A program made the translations under genes and the position numbers. This document shows positions 27,942 to 40,800 of a DNA stretch of 64,000 bases, one piece after another. Each line of letters begins with the position of its first letter. The stretch's first letter is position 1. The stretch covers positions 26,284,501-26,348,500 of the forward strand of contig NC_092568.1 in the NCBI RefSeq assembly GCF_037975245.1. The letters run 5' to 3'. The notes under the pieces are model-generated. The model was not told the DNA's origin. It did no database searches and saw only the letters and a program-made list of their open reading frames with translations. Source of the stretch: Apostichopus japonicus (taxonomy: Eukaryota > Echinodermata > Holothuroidea > Aspidochirotida > Stichopodidae).

Positions 27942-28124
27942 ATGGAGCCTCCATGGCTGAAAGGATTTGTTCAGGTGTCTGACATGTCTATCTTGTATGA
28001 AAGAGCTTACAAAGACAAACAGAATAGTGAAGAAACTACCATGATAGCATTCTCTGTTAAGGAGATATCACACTTTGAAGATTTCAAAATTACTTTGCAA
28101 ATGACTGGTGTAGGGTGTTACTAA
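27942..28124 (+). other. Unrecognised 60-codon open frame next to the THAP element
   Basis: The frame begins ATGGAGCCTCCATGGCTGAA in a fair Kozak context (MEPPWLKGFVQVSDMSILYE) and runs to a TAA. That stop lies in ACTAAAACAAATGACA, a sequence matching the terminal repeat of the neighbouring mobile element. It could be a first exon or a gene fragment truncated by the insertion, or chance. I recognise no family. Confidence 0.2.
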
Positions 28125-28623
28125 AACAAATGACAATTGCGTTACACATAACGAATGACAATATGTTGTACACACTAAAAAAATGCGTTGACTAAAACGA
28201 ATGACAGTAATGACAGCACTTGCTTCAACCGGATATCACAGTTCAGACTTCGTGGGTATCTAGATCTAGTAAAGTACGGAGTACGGACAAAATAAAAACG
28301 CACCTTATAGTAAGCGAAATTGTAAGTCTGATTTTAAAAAGTAAATTTAACGTCATTTTTCCGATATTAATTGTTAGAAACTAACAATACTATAATCTTG
28401 AAACGGCTTCAGTTATCTTTCTATATAAATCTACAGAGGTAAAAAGCACAGCACTCAAGCGCATTCTCACACAAATACTTTCCCTGTGGTTTCTATCCGT
28501 AAATTACATCAAAACCATGCAACCACGTTATATGCGATTTTCCTCAAATCATTTTTGCGCAGAAAACCAATAACCGCATTTACTCCACTTCGTTAATCAT
28601 TTTATCTCTTCTCAATACTGTCC

Positions 28624-28690
28624 TTCGTTGTCATTCGTTGTCATTCGGTGTCATTCGTTGTCATTCGCCTTCATTCGCTGTCATTCGCGA
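28624..28690. repeat. Minisatellite of the 10-bp unit TGTCATTCGT
   Basis: About six or seven copies of TCATTCGTTG with single-base variants lie inside the left arm of the THAP element. The unit is the same as its terminal word, so the array probably grew from the element's end. Confidence 0.75.
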
Positions 28691-29000
28691 ATGATAATTA
28701 AAGACCAACTATGGAGACTTTTCGATGAACATAAAATCCCACCATTTTTCATGTATGTAATCCTTAACTGACTCCAGTTACATTGCTGTAATTAACTTTA
28801 CCAATTTCGGACGTTAAATAAGTGGAAAATGGGACGAAAAGTCAGCTTCTATTTCAGACATTCCTGAAACATTCCTAAGACATCAGGTGACCATGTGACG
28901 TCAACGTTTGTATACCTCACTCACAACTATACTTTTAGTGTGTAAAGTCGTATACTTGAGCTGCCAAAAACATCAACGATATTACTCCTTTTTCCTCAAA

Positions 29001-29156
29001 ATGTCACAATTCTGTGTTGTTGGAGGTTGCAGTTATACCTCATCCAACAAAAGCATCAGCTTTTTTAGATTTCCGAGTAAAAGAACCGACGTAAAACGCC
29101 GCAGACTTTGGATCAATTTTTTGAGATCCACGCGGAAAGATTTTTCAGCACCCGGA
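29001..29156 (+). pseudogene. THAP zinc-finger domain fragment
   Basis: From ATG 29001 the frame gives MSQFCVVGGCSYTSSNKSIS and then FFRFPSKR, LWINFLRS and DFSAPG. The N-terminal C-x4-C, the FxFP motif and the conserved Trp at residue 37 are typical of a THAP domain starting at residue 1. The second zinc pair (CxxHF) is missing: the frame either ends at a possible GT donor at 29157 or runs to a stop at 29246 without it. The protein is therefore incomplete unless a downstream exon that I did not find completes it. Confidence 0.6.
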
Positions 29157-30419
29157 GTATCTCATGCCCATGAGTCCACATGCATGACCCTGCTTCTGTG
29201 TATGCTGCAAATGTCTCATTCTGTGAAAATTATATACTGTCGATAGCTGTGTCGGACCATGGTCGGCCATAGCTAATGTGAAATTGACCGTAAACACGTC
29301 CTGGACGTCCTTACATGTAACATTATATCACGCAATTGACAGTAATATATTTACTGTAAGAGATGACCGTATATATATACCGTGCCAAGGGTATAGCATT
29401 GTTAGTACATGTACGGTAGTTAGTTACAACTCTCGCCGGCGTTGGCTCACAGCATGTGTAAATAGCCATGTTAGGATTTATCTATTTCATTTGTTGTATT
29501 CCAGTATCGTGAGTTCGTGATACATGTGTAACATTGTCCGTTCTGTTTATTCCGACATCTGCATGGTCCAAGGAGTTGAATAAAAACGGTAGTATGTAGC
29601 GATCGGACGTTTTATTTCGTTAGTGACTGTCATGTGATTGTGGGATGTTAGTACTGGTCAAGGCCTGTTTCAACTAGACCTAACTCTATGGAATTACACA
29701 CACTCACGGTAGTTTTTCGCCCAGGATTGAACAAGAAACGTGGATTAGGATATTCACTGCTAAATTTGTTTATTGACAGGATACTTTTTCTGTGTTTGTA
29801 TACTTTTGGATATTAAAACGAGTAAGTACTATGTAAGTATATTGTACCGTACGGACCTATTGACGCTACGCTATGTAAAAGATGCCTCCATTTGAGTGGA
29901 AATTTTGCTAATAAAATAAGCAATTTAACTAAAATTTCTGCTTATAATTGTCTTAAAACTTGTTGTTAACCTTCTTGTGTTCTTGCTTTAAGCTAACAGC
30001 TTTTCAAACGCTCGAAATTGGAAGTCAAAAACAGTACAATCGTTCGCTATCTGTGTACAAACAGTGCCTATATCAGCGTTTGATTTTCGCGGTATACAAA
30101 CTTTGACGTCACACGGTGACCAGAGGCTCCTTTGGGTCAATCTCTGTTTTCAGACATTCCAGAGGTTCATGTCACGTGACTACCCAAAATGTCCATTTTC
30201 GTGGTCGTTTTTGATGTGTTATAGTAGGTTTTCGAAGATTATTTTTTACACATGTTGATTATGGGTATGTAAACTCCTAAATTAATGGAAAATCTCAAAA
30301 AAAAAAATTGCCTCCATATTTGGTCTTTAACCCTGTACAAAGTCAATTGTCATTCGCTGTCATTCCTTTTAGTTTGTCCCCTGGTGTAGAAAGACTTACT
30401 GTGAGGGTGTGACATGGGC

Positions 30420-31005
30420 GGCGATCATGGGGGGGGGGGGGGGGGGGCGGGGGGGACATGTCCCCCCAATATTTTTGGTGGGGGATATAGTATCTAATAT
30501 CCCCCCCCCCCCCCATATTTGGTGGCATAGTTTTTTTTTAGCATATTTTTTGTAGGTTTTTATGATATCGTTAGTAATTTCAAAATAGAAAATGCTAAGA
30601 TGCAACTTACAAGGCCTGGGAAGTGCCATTTCCAGCGATCTGGGAGGCATTTTCGGCCAAAATTTTCTTTTGCGCTTCGCGCCAACCTGTGGTGGCGCTA
30701 CGCTTAGATAGTTTGCTTACAAGCTTCGCCCCTCCCTGACAAATCCCTCGCATGGCGCCTGTCTAACCGTGTCACAATTTGTTACTATATATAACCGAAA
30801 GTATAATTTTTACTTTTTTTCGAAATGAATACCTAGACGGACCACATCCGTAATGAAATTTGGTTTGCCGATGAAAAAGGAAAATAGGGAATATATATAT
30901 ATATATATTCCCCCAATATTTTGGGTGGGGGATATACGATATTTCTAATAGTAACTAGTGTCCCCCCCCCCCCCAATATTTGGTGGCATGATTTTTTGGT
31001 GTGGC
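30420..31005. repeat. Dispersed C/G-run repeats (two related copies)
   Basis: Two modules, about 30420-30537 and 30895-31005, share CCCCCAATATTT, GGTGGGGGATATA, a long C-run and ATATTTGGTGGCAT. A second kind of module at 30605-30740 recurs at 31750-31870 (see separate entry). The layout suggests partial copies of one dispersed family. No coding capacity was seen. Confidence 0.55.
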
Positions 31006-31749
31006 TATAAATAGAAAATGCGTGAGATTATTTATCCATATTTATCATATTTTGCGGTGGCTAAAACTTCATCCAACACATGCTGCATGAGGTAAATGAC
31101 TCTTCGTGGTCGTTTCTGTGACCACTGACCGTATAGCATGTTGTCACTCATGATTATTATCATAATGTCTGTACATCTCTTGTGTATGAGTGTAAGTACA
31201 ATCATATATATGATCCACATCGATATGGGTTCACTGGGTTTCCATTTGGCCTGTTTCCTACAAGATTTCTAACCGCAGGCGCGTAACCAAGGGGGGGGGG
31301 GGGGGTTATAATTTTATAGTAGCCGTTATAAGAGGTTTTAATATATGTACACCAAGAAATTAACTGTGTCTGAATTTTCGAAAATTCCCTGACCAACATT
31401 CTTCATCATACTTCCCTCTACTCGTGCAATTTTGACCGGTCTGTTAGGGGTTGAAGGTGGTTTTTCAATATTGGTTGTCCATAAATGAAATTTTGTGCAA
31501 CATTATGGGTATGTTTTGAAGTGAATTTATTATTCAAATTCTGAACAAATAAATGGCTTAAAACCTTGAAAAGTGGGGCTGACGGGTATTGTGGGGCGTT
31601 ACGTAGAATAACCTACAAAAACAATGATCCACAGGAGATGCGATGAGGTCGAACATGAAGTGTGACTGGTGACAATCTTGAAAAAGGTTATGAATGAAAA
31701 AAAACTATTGGGAAAAACTTGGTTCTCAGGCAAAAGTGTACATCTGGTT

Positions 31750-31925
31750 GGTCATTTTCAAGCCCGAGAAGTGCCATTTCCGGTGATCTGGGGGGCTATC
31801 AAAACCAGAAATTTTCTTGCACGCTGCGCGCCAACCAATGGTGGCGTTCCGCTTTGATAGTAATTAGCCTGCACCCAAGAAAATGTCCCCCCCAATATTT
31901 GAAACAAATCGCCGCCCCTGGGGTG
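31750..31925. repeat. Second copy of a dispersed repeat module
   Basis: The phrases AAGTGCCATTTCC, GATCTGGG, AATTTTCTT, CGCGCCAACC and TGGTGGCG recur in the same order as at 30613-30710. They are followed by a C-run with CCCCCCAATATTT, as in the 30.4 kb copy. It is an aged interspersed repeat of unknown class. Confidence 0.5.
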
Positions 31926-32019
31926 TGATGTCATATCCTCACTTCCTAAACATGTGTCAATATATTTCATTAAAAGATAATTACTTTTTTTCACAAATGT
32001 AAAAAAAATATAATCAAAC

Positions 32020-34867
32020 ATTCTTCAGATGTTAAATCTCAAATACTTCCCTTGACACATATGAGATCTCCTGACGTATCTTTTGGTTCTAAGTCATAAA
32101 ATCTTACAAAATATTTTAATAAAATAACAAAGAATTTTCGGGAATGTGAGGATATGACGTCACAGCTAGTCTGATTTCAGCAGTTTCTACACAATCAGAT
32201 AGAATTTAAACTTAAATATCTCCTAAACGGAAAAAGATATTTGAATAATTTCTTCACTATGGGTTTCTTTTATTGTCCTCTTTCATATAAGATAAACATT
32301 TGTGACTAATAGACCCCAACTATTGCTATTATGGAAATTTCTTGAGATTACGTATCGACCTGGCTAGGTCGTAAAATGAGCTTTTTACCAATTAGTCTGC
32401 AACGCCTGGCACTTATTTTTCTCGTATGTGAACATTGTATGATTAATAGTCTTTATAAGACCCTAGTATGACCAGGGAGCTGCGATAGAGTACCCTGGTA
32501 TGACAGCCTAGTGTACCTTTCTTTACAAAAAGCTATTTTCATGTGTCTATTTGCTGTACTGCCCAGAGAACGCCCGCGGCAACGCTTTCGATTGATACTA
32601 GGGTCTTGCACATTTCTCCCATATGTGCTATCTAATGTTCTCCTTTGATTTTGGAAATTTTGATTCGGAAAAGCGAAGAAACCAATCATGTTTGCCAATT
32701 GGGCCCACTTCCCCCCCCCCCCCAAAAAAAAATGTTGATTCAAGCCCTGCCTCCTGCAGTGAACTATCACTTGGCCTTAGATTGGTTTGTACACTGCGAG
32801 ACGGTCGCTAATTTATGTGGAAGAAACATGATCTCACATGACCACTTACCTCTACCAAAGTGGTAGAGGTCGGTGCGCATGACACGCAATTTCGAAATAA
32901 TACTATGAAAAAAGATTTTGTGAATTTGCATAAGTTCATGCCCCTTTTTGGAGAAATGTCCAAGACGTTTGTATCGGACAGATCCTCGGGCATGTAAACT
33001 ACACTGAGCAAGCACATTCGTGGTGGGCAGAAACGGACTCTGAGGCATGTGCAGTTGCACGCGAGAAAAAGAGAATTCCAGACGACTTGCCCAAGACTAT
33101 AAGATTAACTAAACTGTAGACATGAACATATTTTCCACACATTGTTTACACAGAGCAGAATGGTGTTAAAAATCTATGCAGGCAAATTGTTGAGCCCGAG
33201 GTCGATTTATGACAGTGGCTGGTCGATTACGTAATGAAAAAGCTTTCCTGGCTATAGCACATGCTATAATTGGAGCCAATAAAGCAAATCTTCAAGCTGC
33301 AGTGTTTGTATATATATTTTTTTATCACAGAAATACATTAGGGTGAAGAAATATCACACATTTTCTTAGCTTAATACTATCCAAATCTGAGAAATGTACA
33401 CATAAGGGAAGGGGAAAAAAGACAACCGATTCTGTTTCATTTTAATTTTCTTGCAGTATTTTGGGACCCTTTGTCATCGATTTGGGGCCGTGTATTCTGT
33501 TATGGTAGGACCATGTACATATGAGTTTGAATGATCTGTTTCAAATTATCTACTGACCAACATTTTGCAAAGGGGAGGTTACACTCCTTCCTTTGTGTCC
33601 CACCCCTGGACTCCATATCTTACCTCCCCCACCCACCCCCCCCAGTACACTAGAGGTGGTTGTCCCCCTAGAAACAATCATATAGACACCTAAAGGAATA
33701 GGGTTGGGATAGGTGGAATGTAGCATACATAAGTGAATTCAGAGCTACAAGAAATATCTCAGACACATTGATAATTGAAACAAACATCTTATTATTGATT
33801 AGCAAACAAAAGGACCAACAACTCAAACATTATATAATATACAACAAAGTGGATACAAACTCATGAATTGTACAACAAACTAGAGACACCCCTAAAGTAT
33901 AGGGAACTAATGGAGCACCATGGATGCATATAATAAACCAACCTAGTGAATCTATGTAAACCTTGAGGACAACAGCTGACAGGAGTGGTGGTGGTGAAAG
34001 TTTTAATGAATGTCTATAAAATAATATCTAAGTTCTCCCTCTTTCTCTTAGTAATAAATTTAAGCTGGATATAAAAGCCCAAAGACATCAACTGAAGGAG
34101 ATCATTTCATTTGCAAAATGAGCATTTAATAATTATGCAATGAGCAAAATCATTTACTTTACATTGTCGCCAATGCATCCAACACACAACTAGCAAAACT
34201 ATCATTAATCGTCAAAAACGACTTAACACAAATGCAGAATGCTGTTCTAAGAATGGTCTACCCAGTAACAAATAACAGACCAAATCAGAAAATAGATTTG
34301 AAGCTCTTGCAAACAAAGAAGAAATGGACTTGCTGAACAACCCCACTTGCTATGAATATACAAAAAATACCCTTAACATAGGGTAATAAGCAAAATATGC
34401 TACAAAAGCTGTGAATTTATGATATTACAAGCAATTTTACAACCTATTGCTTACGCTTGCGATGTCCAACTAACTACAGTTGCAGATATGCACAAAATGA
34501 ATCAGCCCTTTGAAATGCATATGTAAGCTTTGAAAGAATATTAGAATAAAATTTGACAATTGGTAGGACATCTATGACAGTTTGTAAGGTCCTTCATATC
34601 TATGAAGGGCTTCAACGACTAAATTCACTCCAAAACTCACAACAAATCATGGTAACCACGCCATGAAACTTGGAATGCCTTCAAACATTACCAAAAAAAA
34701 TATAGATATGATGTTTGCCAACTCTAGACAATAAACCGTTGCGGAAATGTAATTCTTTTAATCTCCTATCACAGAAGATAAATAACTTTTCCTTTTAGGG
34801 GGTTTACGCTGGAAACTAGTTATGGCAGTCCCATAAAGTGATAGTACTAAGGCGACCTATTCAGGTT
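32020..34867. other. Intergenic region and SR-B 3' UTR
   Basis: I found no coding exon. Homopolymer C-runs occur at about 32711-32723 and 33628-33642. The SR-B 3' UTR must extend left from 34868; I could not fix its poly(A) site. A plus-strand AATAAA at 33278-33283 has no gene that I can assign to it. Confidence 0.35.
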
Positions 34868-37800
34868 TTAATCTCGATCTGGGCTGTTGGAGCGAGATTT
34901 AGATCTGCTTGGCGAACGGGACCTTGATCTATCTCCGTTCCTCTTTGGACTGCCACTCTTACTTCGACTCCTTCTTGGGCTTGGGGATCTGCTACGGGAT
35001 CTGCTTTGTCTTGGACTTGGGGATCTGCTCCTGGACCTCGATGGTGATCGTCCCCTGCTCCTGCTCCTAGATCGGCTCCTGTCTCTTGATCGTGAGCGGG
35101 ATCTGAAAATTGAGAGAATTGTAAGTATCATCCTCTGGCAATTTAAAATGATAATAATCAGCAGTTATTTTACAACGCGTAAGCGACCAAAAATGTGGGG
35201 GAAGCCTGCAAGGGCTTATGGATTACAACTTCCACGTCGGGTGGCTTCCAATTCAACATTTTAACTCAGATTGGGGATCTTTTAAATTTAGAAAGTCATT
35301 TCAGATATTAACTTTGATATTCTAAAATTTCAACACTACAATGCCATTTAAATATATATAGGACTCAAAACAACAACAAATGTTTCATTCAACCAAATCT
35401 CATGGCGGGGTAAACCCATTGGAAGATTTCATTAAACTATTATGAACCTAATGGAAGGGGAAATCCACTGGAAGGATTCATTCAACTTTCATGAATGTCA
35501 TGGAAAAGTAAGCCCACTGGAAGATTTTGTTAAACTCTAATGAATCTCTTAAGGAAGTAAACCCACTGGGAGGATTCATTCAAATCTCATGGGGAGGCAC
35601 ACCCACTGGAAGATTTCAATCAACTCTTATGAACCTAATGAAAGGGGAATCCACTGGAAGGATTCATTCAATTTTCATGAATGTCATGGAAAAGTTAACT
35701 CCTCACTGGAAGGTTTCATTCTTCTCTTATGAATCTCATGGAAAGGTAAACCCGCTGAAATATTTCATTCAACTCTCATGGAAAGGTAAACCCACTGAAA
35801 TATTTCATACCCACTGTTGACAATGTCAAACAACACAACTTGGCAGCTCTAGCTAACATTGCAGTAGAACAGAGACAAATGCAGAACAATTCCCTTTTTA
35901 AACCTACTGGATAAATTGCTTGTAATGTATTGCAACAAGAGAACTGGAAATAACCAACTTTTTTTATTCTTTTAGTATAATAAAATAGTGCAAATTAATG
36001 AATTCATATAGAAATTGATTGATGTTCCTTTGTTTCTCTTTCATTTATAACAATCCAATAATAGTTTGGTTACATACACAGTTCCAGATACATCAACTTA
36101 ACATGCAGTAATAAGGTACCATCCAATGTCACTTTACCTCCTGCCTCTTGAACTGTCTTTCACAATCTTTATCTTCCGGCCTTGTAATTCAGTACCATCC
36201 AACTTTCTGATGGCATTATCCATGTCACTGCGACTTCCAAATTCCACTATTCTGTTCAGGGAAGATTAAAAGGTAAGGTCTTTGATAAACACTTGTTACA
36301 CACCATGCTGTGACATAACAGGTTGGGTTTCCATGTGCCAAGTGAGAAGTAAATACCTGAATGTTAGGGCAGACCATCAATACTGTTACTGTTACGACAA
36401 GTATGCACATAACCAAAGAATGCAAAATCAATTCAGGTTTCGATGACTTATTTACACTGAGATTCTGCTTGTTCACCAGCAACAGCTCCTATTATATAAA
36501 TGTGCTGAAAAAATGTTGATATACAATTAAAGTTTGGCACGATAAGCAAAGGTCAGTCTAAAGTGAGTGGCAATACGCTCCTCCACCAAAAACAATAGGG
36601 GTCTTGTACTAAATGTGATGCATCCACACAGCAAGTATGAGAAGTGAGATAGCATGATTAAAGGTTTTTAGAGTTTGACCTCTAGTGACCTCAAATGACC
36701 TTTGACATACACCAACAACACCAGGATTCTTGTACTCAATATGGCAAATCCATATACCATGTATTATCCATGATTTATACCATGTCATGTCATGTTTAAA
36801 AATTTTCAATTTGACTGCTGGTGACCCAGATGACCTTAAACTCATGTATTCAATATAACACATCCACATGATAGAAGACATGTCTCCTATCTTGAGATAT
36901 CCTTTTAACAATGGTTTCAGTGTTTGACGTCTGGTGACTTCAGATGACCTTTGACCTCCACCAAAAACAAAATCATTATTTCACTCAATATGACACATAG
37001 TCATACCAAGTATGCACAGTCTCCATGATTCCCACTATGTATTGGAGTGAAATTCACCATGATTGACATGAAACATGAAATGTTTAATTTGAAAGATAAA
37101 TCTTACCCAACATTCATGGACTGTTTGTGGGCATCGGCAAACGTTACTTCTCCAGCTTGACGCATATAGTCCTTGAGGTCCTGGAAGGGACAAAGCAATT
37201 CTAAAATATACTTGTTGCAAACTTTTGCCTATTGCTCTTGATGTAGGCATAGAGTTAGTAAAGGATTATGATAAAGAATTCTCATTTCAGATTTACAAGA
37301 CGGATGAATATCAAAGCTTTCTTCTGAGCTTTCTTCTTTGGAGAGAGCCAACATGCAAATTGACACAAAAGATATGCCATGTGAAAAGTTAATCTGCATA
37401 AAACCAATTAAGCATTGGGGTTACATACTTTTCCTTTTGTCTGTTTTATTTCAAAAGGCACACGTTTACTTCTGTTCCAAATAATTTTCACTTAGGAAAA
37501 AGCACCTTATGCCACACCGCAGTGCATCCATAATGGTGACTTCTCATCATTCACATTCTGGGGAGGGGAAATTCCCACTTGACAATTAATTCCCAATTGA
37601 AGATAAAATTCCCAGTTGCCAAACAAGATTCCCAAGACGAGCAAATTAGTCGAGACTTTGTGTCATATCATCTACCTAACCAAGCATGCCTTCTATTCCA
37701 CCCATTCATCATCCTCTTAACCGCTCATACCAGAGAGACAATTTCGGTTTGAGTTTTAGGCCCATCATGATTTTTTTTGCAATTTTAATGTCCAACATCT

Positions 37801-40800
37801 TCCCCCAGTGGCTTGGTATAGCATCAAGTCCAGCCGTGAGTCCCATCTACTTCAATACATGGGGGGTGTTAAGACATCTGAGGGCACCTGTTGCACATCA
37901 AGCAGATGCATGCAGACGCATGTAGTTTACAAATGAGACCACATCTACGTCTGACCCTTCCGTGACCAGTCACCAAACATCTGACCACACAGAGAAGAAA
38001 GTTACCCTCTTTACCTTCCTTCTCTCTGAGGAAAAAATAATTAATCAGAGGGGTTTAAAAATTCGGTATATCTAGACCAGAACAGGTTTCCCAAGCTGAT
38101 AGTCAACAGGAAAAGTTCTGGGAGTATTCCTTTCCAATACACCAGTAAATATTGGCACACTGTGTATGACAAAACATGGTAGCAATGTTGGCCAATTAAC
38201 TGAAGGTTAATATCAATAGTTCTATCGCTTTATGAATCACAATGTTTAACTATAACTTGTAAATTAATGAGGCCCAAACTTTGCATACCAACACAGCACA
38301 CTCTCTATCATATTCCAAAATGAAGCTTAACCACCTAGGCAGTTACATTCTTCCCAAACCTGATCATGAATATATCGAATGGATTTTACAGCTCTAAGAA
38401 TCTCTTGTGTGACTAGTTTGAAGATTTAAAAATAACAGAACACTTGAATATATTATAACTTTCAACTTGAAGAGTACTTAAGTGATTTCATTCTATGTAG
38501 TATGTGTATACTTTAGAGACCTAGCAGTCTCTGCTATATGTATATAAATAAACAGGCTATTATTTAAATGAAAACATTGTTACTCATCCTACTACCACAG
38601 TATATCCTATTTTATACTACAACAGGTTACAACAGAAAGTGTTGCAAATGACTTAAATGATATTTAATAAGAACACAGGTGGTAGGATACTCTGTGCCTG
38701 TGTTTGTTCGATGTGCAAAAGTTAGAACTTTATTGTCGCCATCAGTCATACATGAACAAGATCAATTATTTAGGTATCTTTAGAATAAATCTAATCTGCA
38801 AGGAAGGTTTGTTATATATTAAATCACAAACTTGTGTTTTCCTAAGTCTGCATATTGTAGTGTGTAAGCAATCTGGTAGTATTTCCTCTGCATGGTAACT
38901 TTATAAGTCCTCAATGTCATATGAACTGACCATGTTTTATTTCCCAAATGTTCATGTCATAGTCTTGAATGACGATGGGAGTCATGAAGACACTCAGAGA
39001 CACAATCTCATAAGGCTTCAGGTATTTGCCTTCAAACATTTTTGGGTCGCCCAAATCTAATGAATTCTAATCTGAAAATCAGTTGACCTGATATTCACTG
39101 ATTCACTTGATTGCACTGAATTTATAGAATTTGTGTCAATAATTTTGTCCAGGACAGACCAAATAAGGGTAACAAAAATGAAAAGAAATGAGAGTATATG
39201 GAAATTAATAATACAGAAGAAAACATACCAATAACAACAAAGTTGTTGAGCTTCATTTAAAAGGATTAAAACTTTGGTACACTTTAAGGTCAATTGGTTC
39301 TACAGAGATTGAATGTCTTTAAGTTAACTTAATGTACCCTTTATTTTGATATATATAGTTGTAGCTAGGAAAAACATTATGAAGAATATCAATATGAATG
39401 GATACTTTGTGAGAGAAGGGTTGGCTAAACTATGCTACATTTATGAAGGTTACTACACAAACAAATACAGTCACTCATCCACACAAACCAAATGGGATGT
39501 CATTTGTACCTTTCTGTTCGATTGAAAATAACATATGTTACATAGATTTCGGTAAAACAAGCTGCTGTCCCAAAGGCACCTGACTTTTGCAAATATTCAT
39601 CTCCCTATAGTTGAAATACAATTCAACTTTGTTGTTCAGAAATCTTATCAAATTAAGGTAGTTGTAGCATCTAGTGAGGTCAACACACTTTCATGGAAGT
39701 GATAAAACCGGTTACGCTGTCATTGCACAAGTGTATCAGTGACTTGCAAACAGGAAAGTTGGAACGAAAAGTGTAAAGTCAAGTTTCCAGAAACATTTAA
39801 ACTGAAACGTTGGACTATTAAAAATAACAAACTATGTTCAATTGTGTGGAGCATTAATGATGCTGCTGCACTCATGTTTCCTTAATTATGAAAGAAGTTA
39901 AATGAAGTTTGCTTCTATAACATATTTGTCTTCTGACTGGAATCTTGTGCCAAGTGTTTCTTGTGTAAATCAAATGTAACACACTGCAAAGCTAGTAGAG
40001 GGATGTACTTTCAAATCTAATAATTCTACACCGCTTTTGGGGAAGCAACGCAAAAGGATCGCTAGGACCATATTAAATTTTGAAACAAAGAAGTATGGTA
40101 ACAACACTAATTCTACCTGTTAATAAGGTGCTCTAAATGTTTCTAGTCAAAATCTTGATGAACACCTTAAGTTTTGTAAGTAACTGTAATTTAATATTAT
40201 AACCAAAGGGCAATTATCAACTTCAACTCACCTGCCAACTAACTCTGCTGGACAAATTTTCCACAGTGACTCTAAAATCAGTTCTTCTGGGAGGTCCATA
40301 CCTGAGGATGGTTTAGAAATAGAGGTGAGTCTACACAGAAGTAACAAACAGTGATATGCAGAATCTAGGAATCTGTTAGGATTTGTGTTCCAATAATTTC
40401 AATTGACAGTACAATTATGTTTTATCAGTAAATTTTGGATGATAGTAACTAGACCAAAGAAGGAGATAAATCACACTAAACTTATAGTGAGGTTCCAATT
40501 CATTTGGCCAGACATTTTGCTGATAACCTGGTATGGGGAAAGTCTACCTTTGTGCCAGTTTTCACCATGAAACTCACCCCAACATAGAGCATCACCATGC
40601 ATGCCCTTAAAATAATCACACAACTGTTGCTTAAGCAAAATATAACCATGATATAATGAAATCATCTTCACTGTACTTGTCCAAAGCCAATTTAAATTCA
40701 TGATAAACAGTTAATGATTAGAACTGTCATTTGATGGACTAGGCTAGGCTGAAGAGGCAAATTGGTTTGAAGCTCAACATCATCTTCATCTTTTTCCTGT

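Larger units (their letters stand above)
28120..30373. mobile_element. THAP-domain DNA-transposon remnant with long inverted repeats
   Basis: The right end reads TGTCATTCCTTTTAGT (30358-30373), the near-exact inverse of ACTAAAAC(A/G)AATGACA, found at 28120 and again at 28191. A longer imperfect inverted repeat of about 230-270 bp pairs roughly 28687-28912 with 30085-30355. Shared words include TTAAAGACCAA, TATGGAG, TTCAGACATTCC and GTGACGTCAA.GTTTGTATACC. A THAP zinc-finger reading frame starts 90 bp inside the left repeat. THAP domains are the DNA-binding domain of P-element-type transposases. No transposase catalytic domain was found, so this looks like a deleted, non-autonomous copy. No clear target-site duplication was found, so the exact ends are uncertain. 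Confidence 0.6.

Noticed and set aside
30410-31310. G-quadruplex regulatory elements at the long G/C runs
   Set aside because: The runs are homopolymers inside interspersed repeats and occur at several unrelated places. Regulation is not supported.
34887-35264. Leu/Asp/Arg-rich open frame opposite the SR-B RS exon
   Set aside because: It has the same antisense artefact of RS-repeat codons.
35527-35820. 97-codon open frame at 35.5 kb
   Set aside because: It is a translation of the 49-bp minisatellite.
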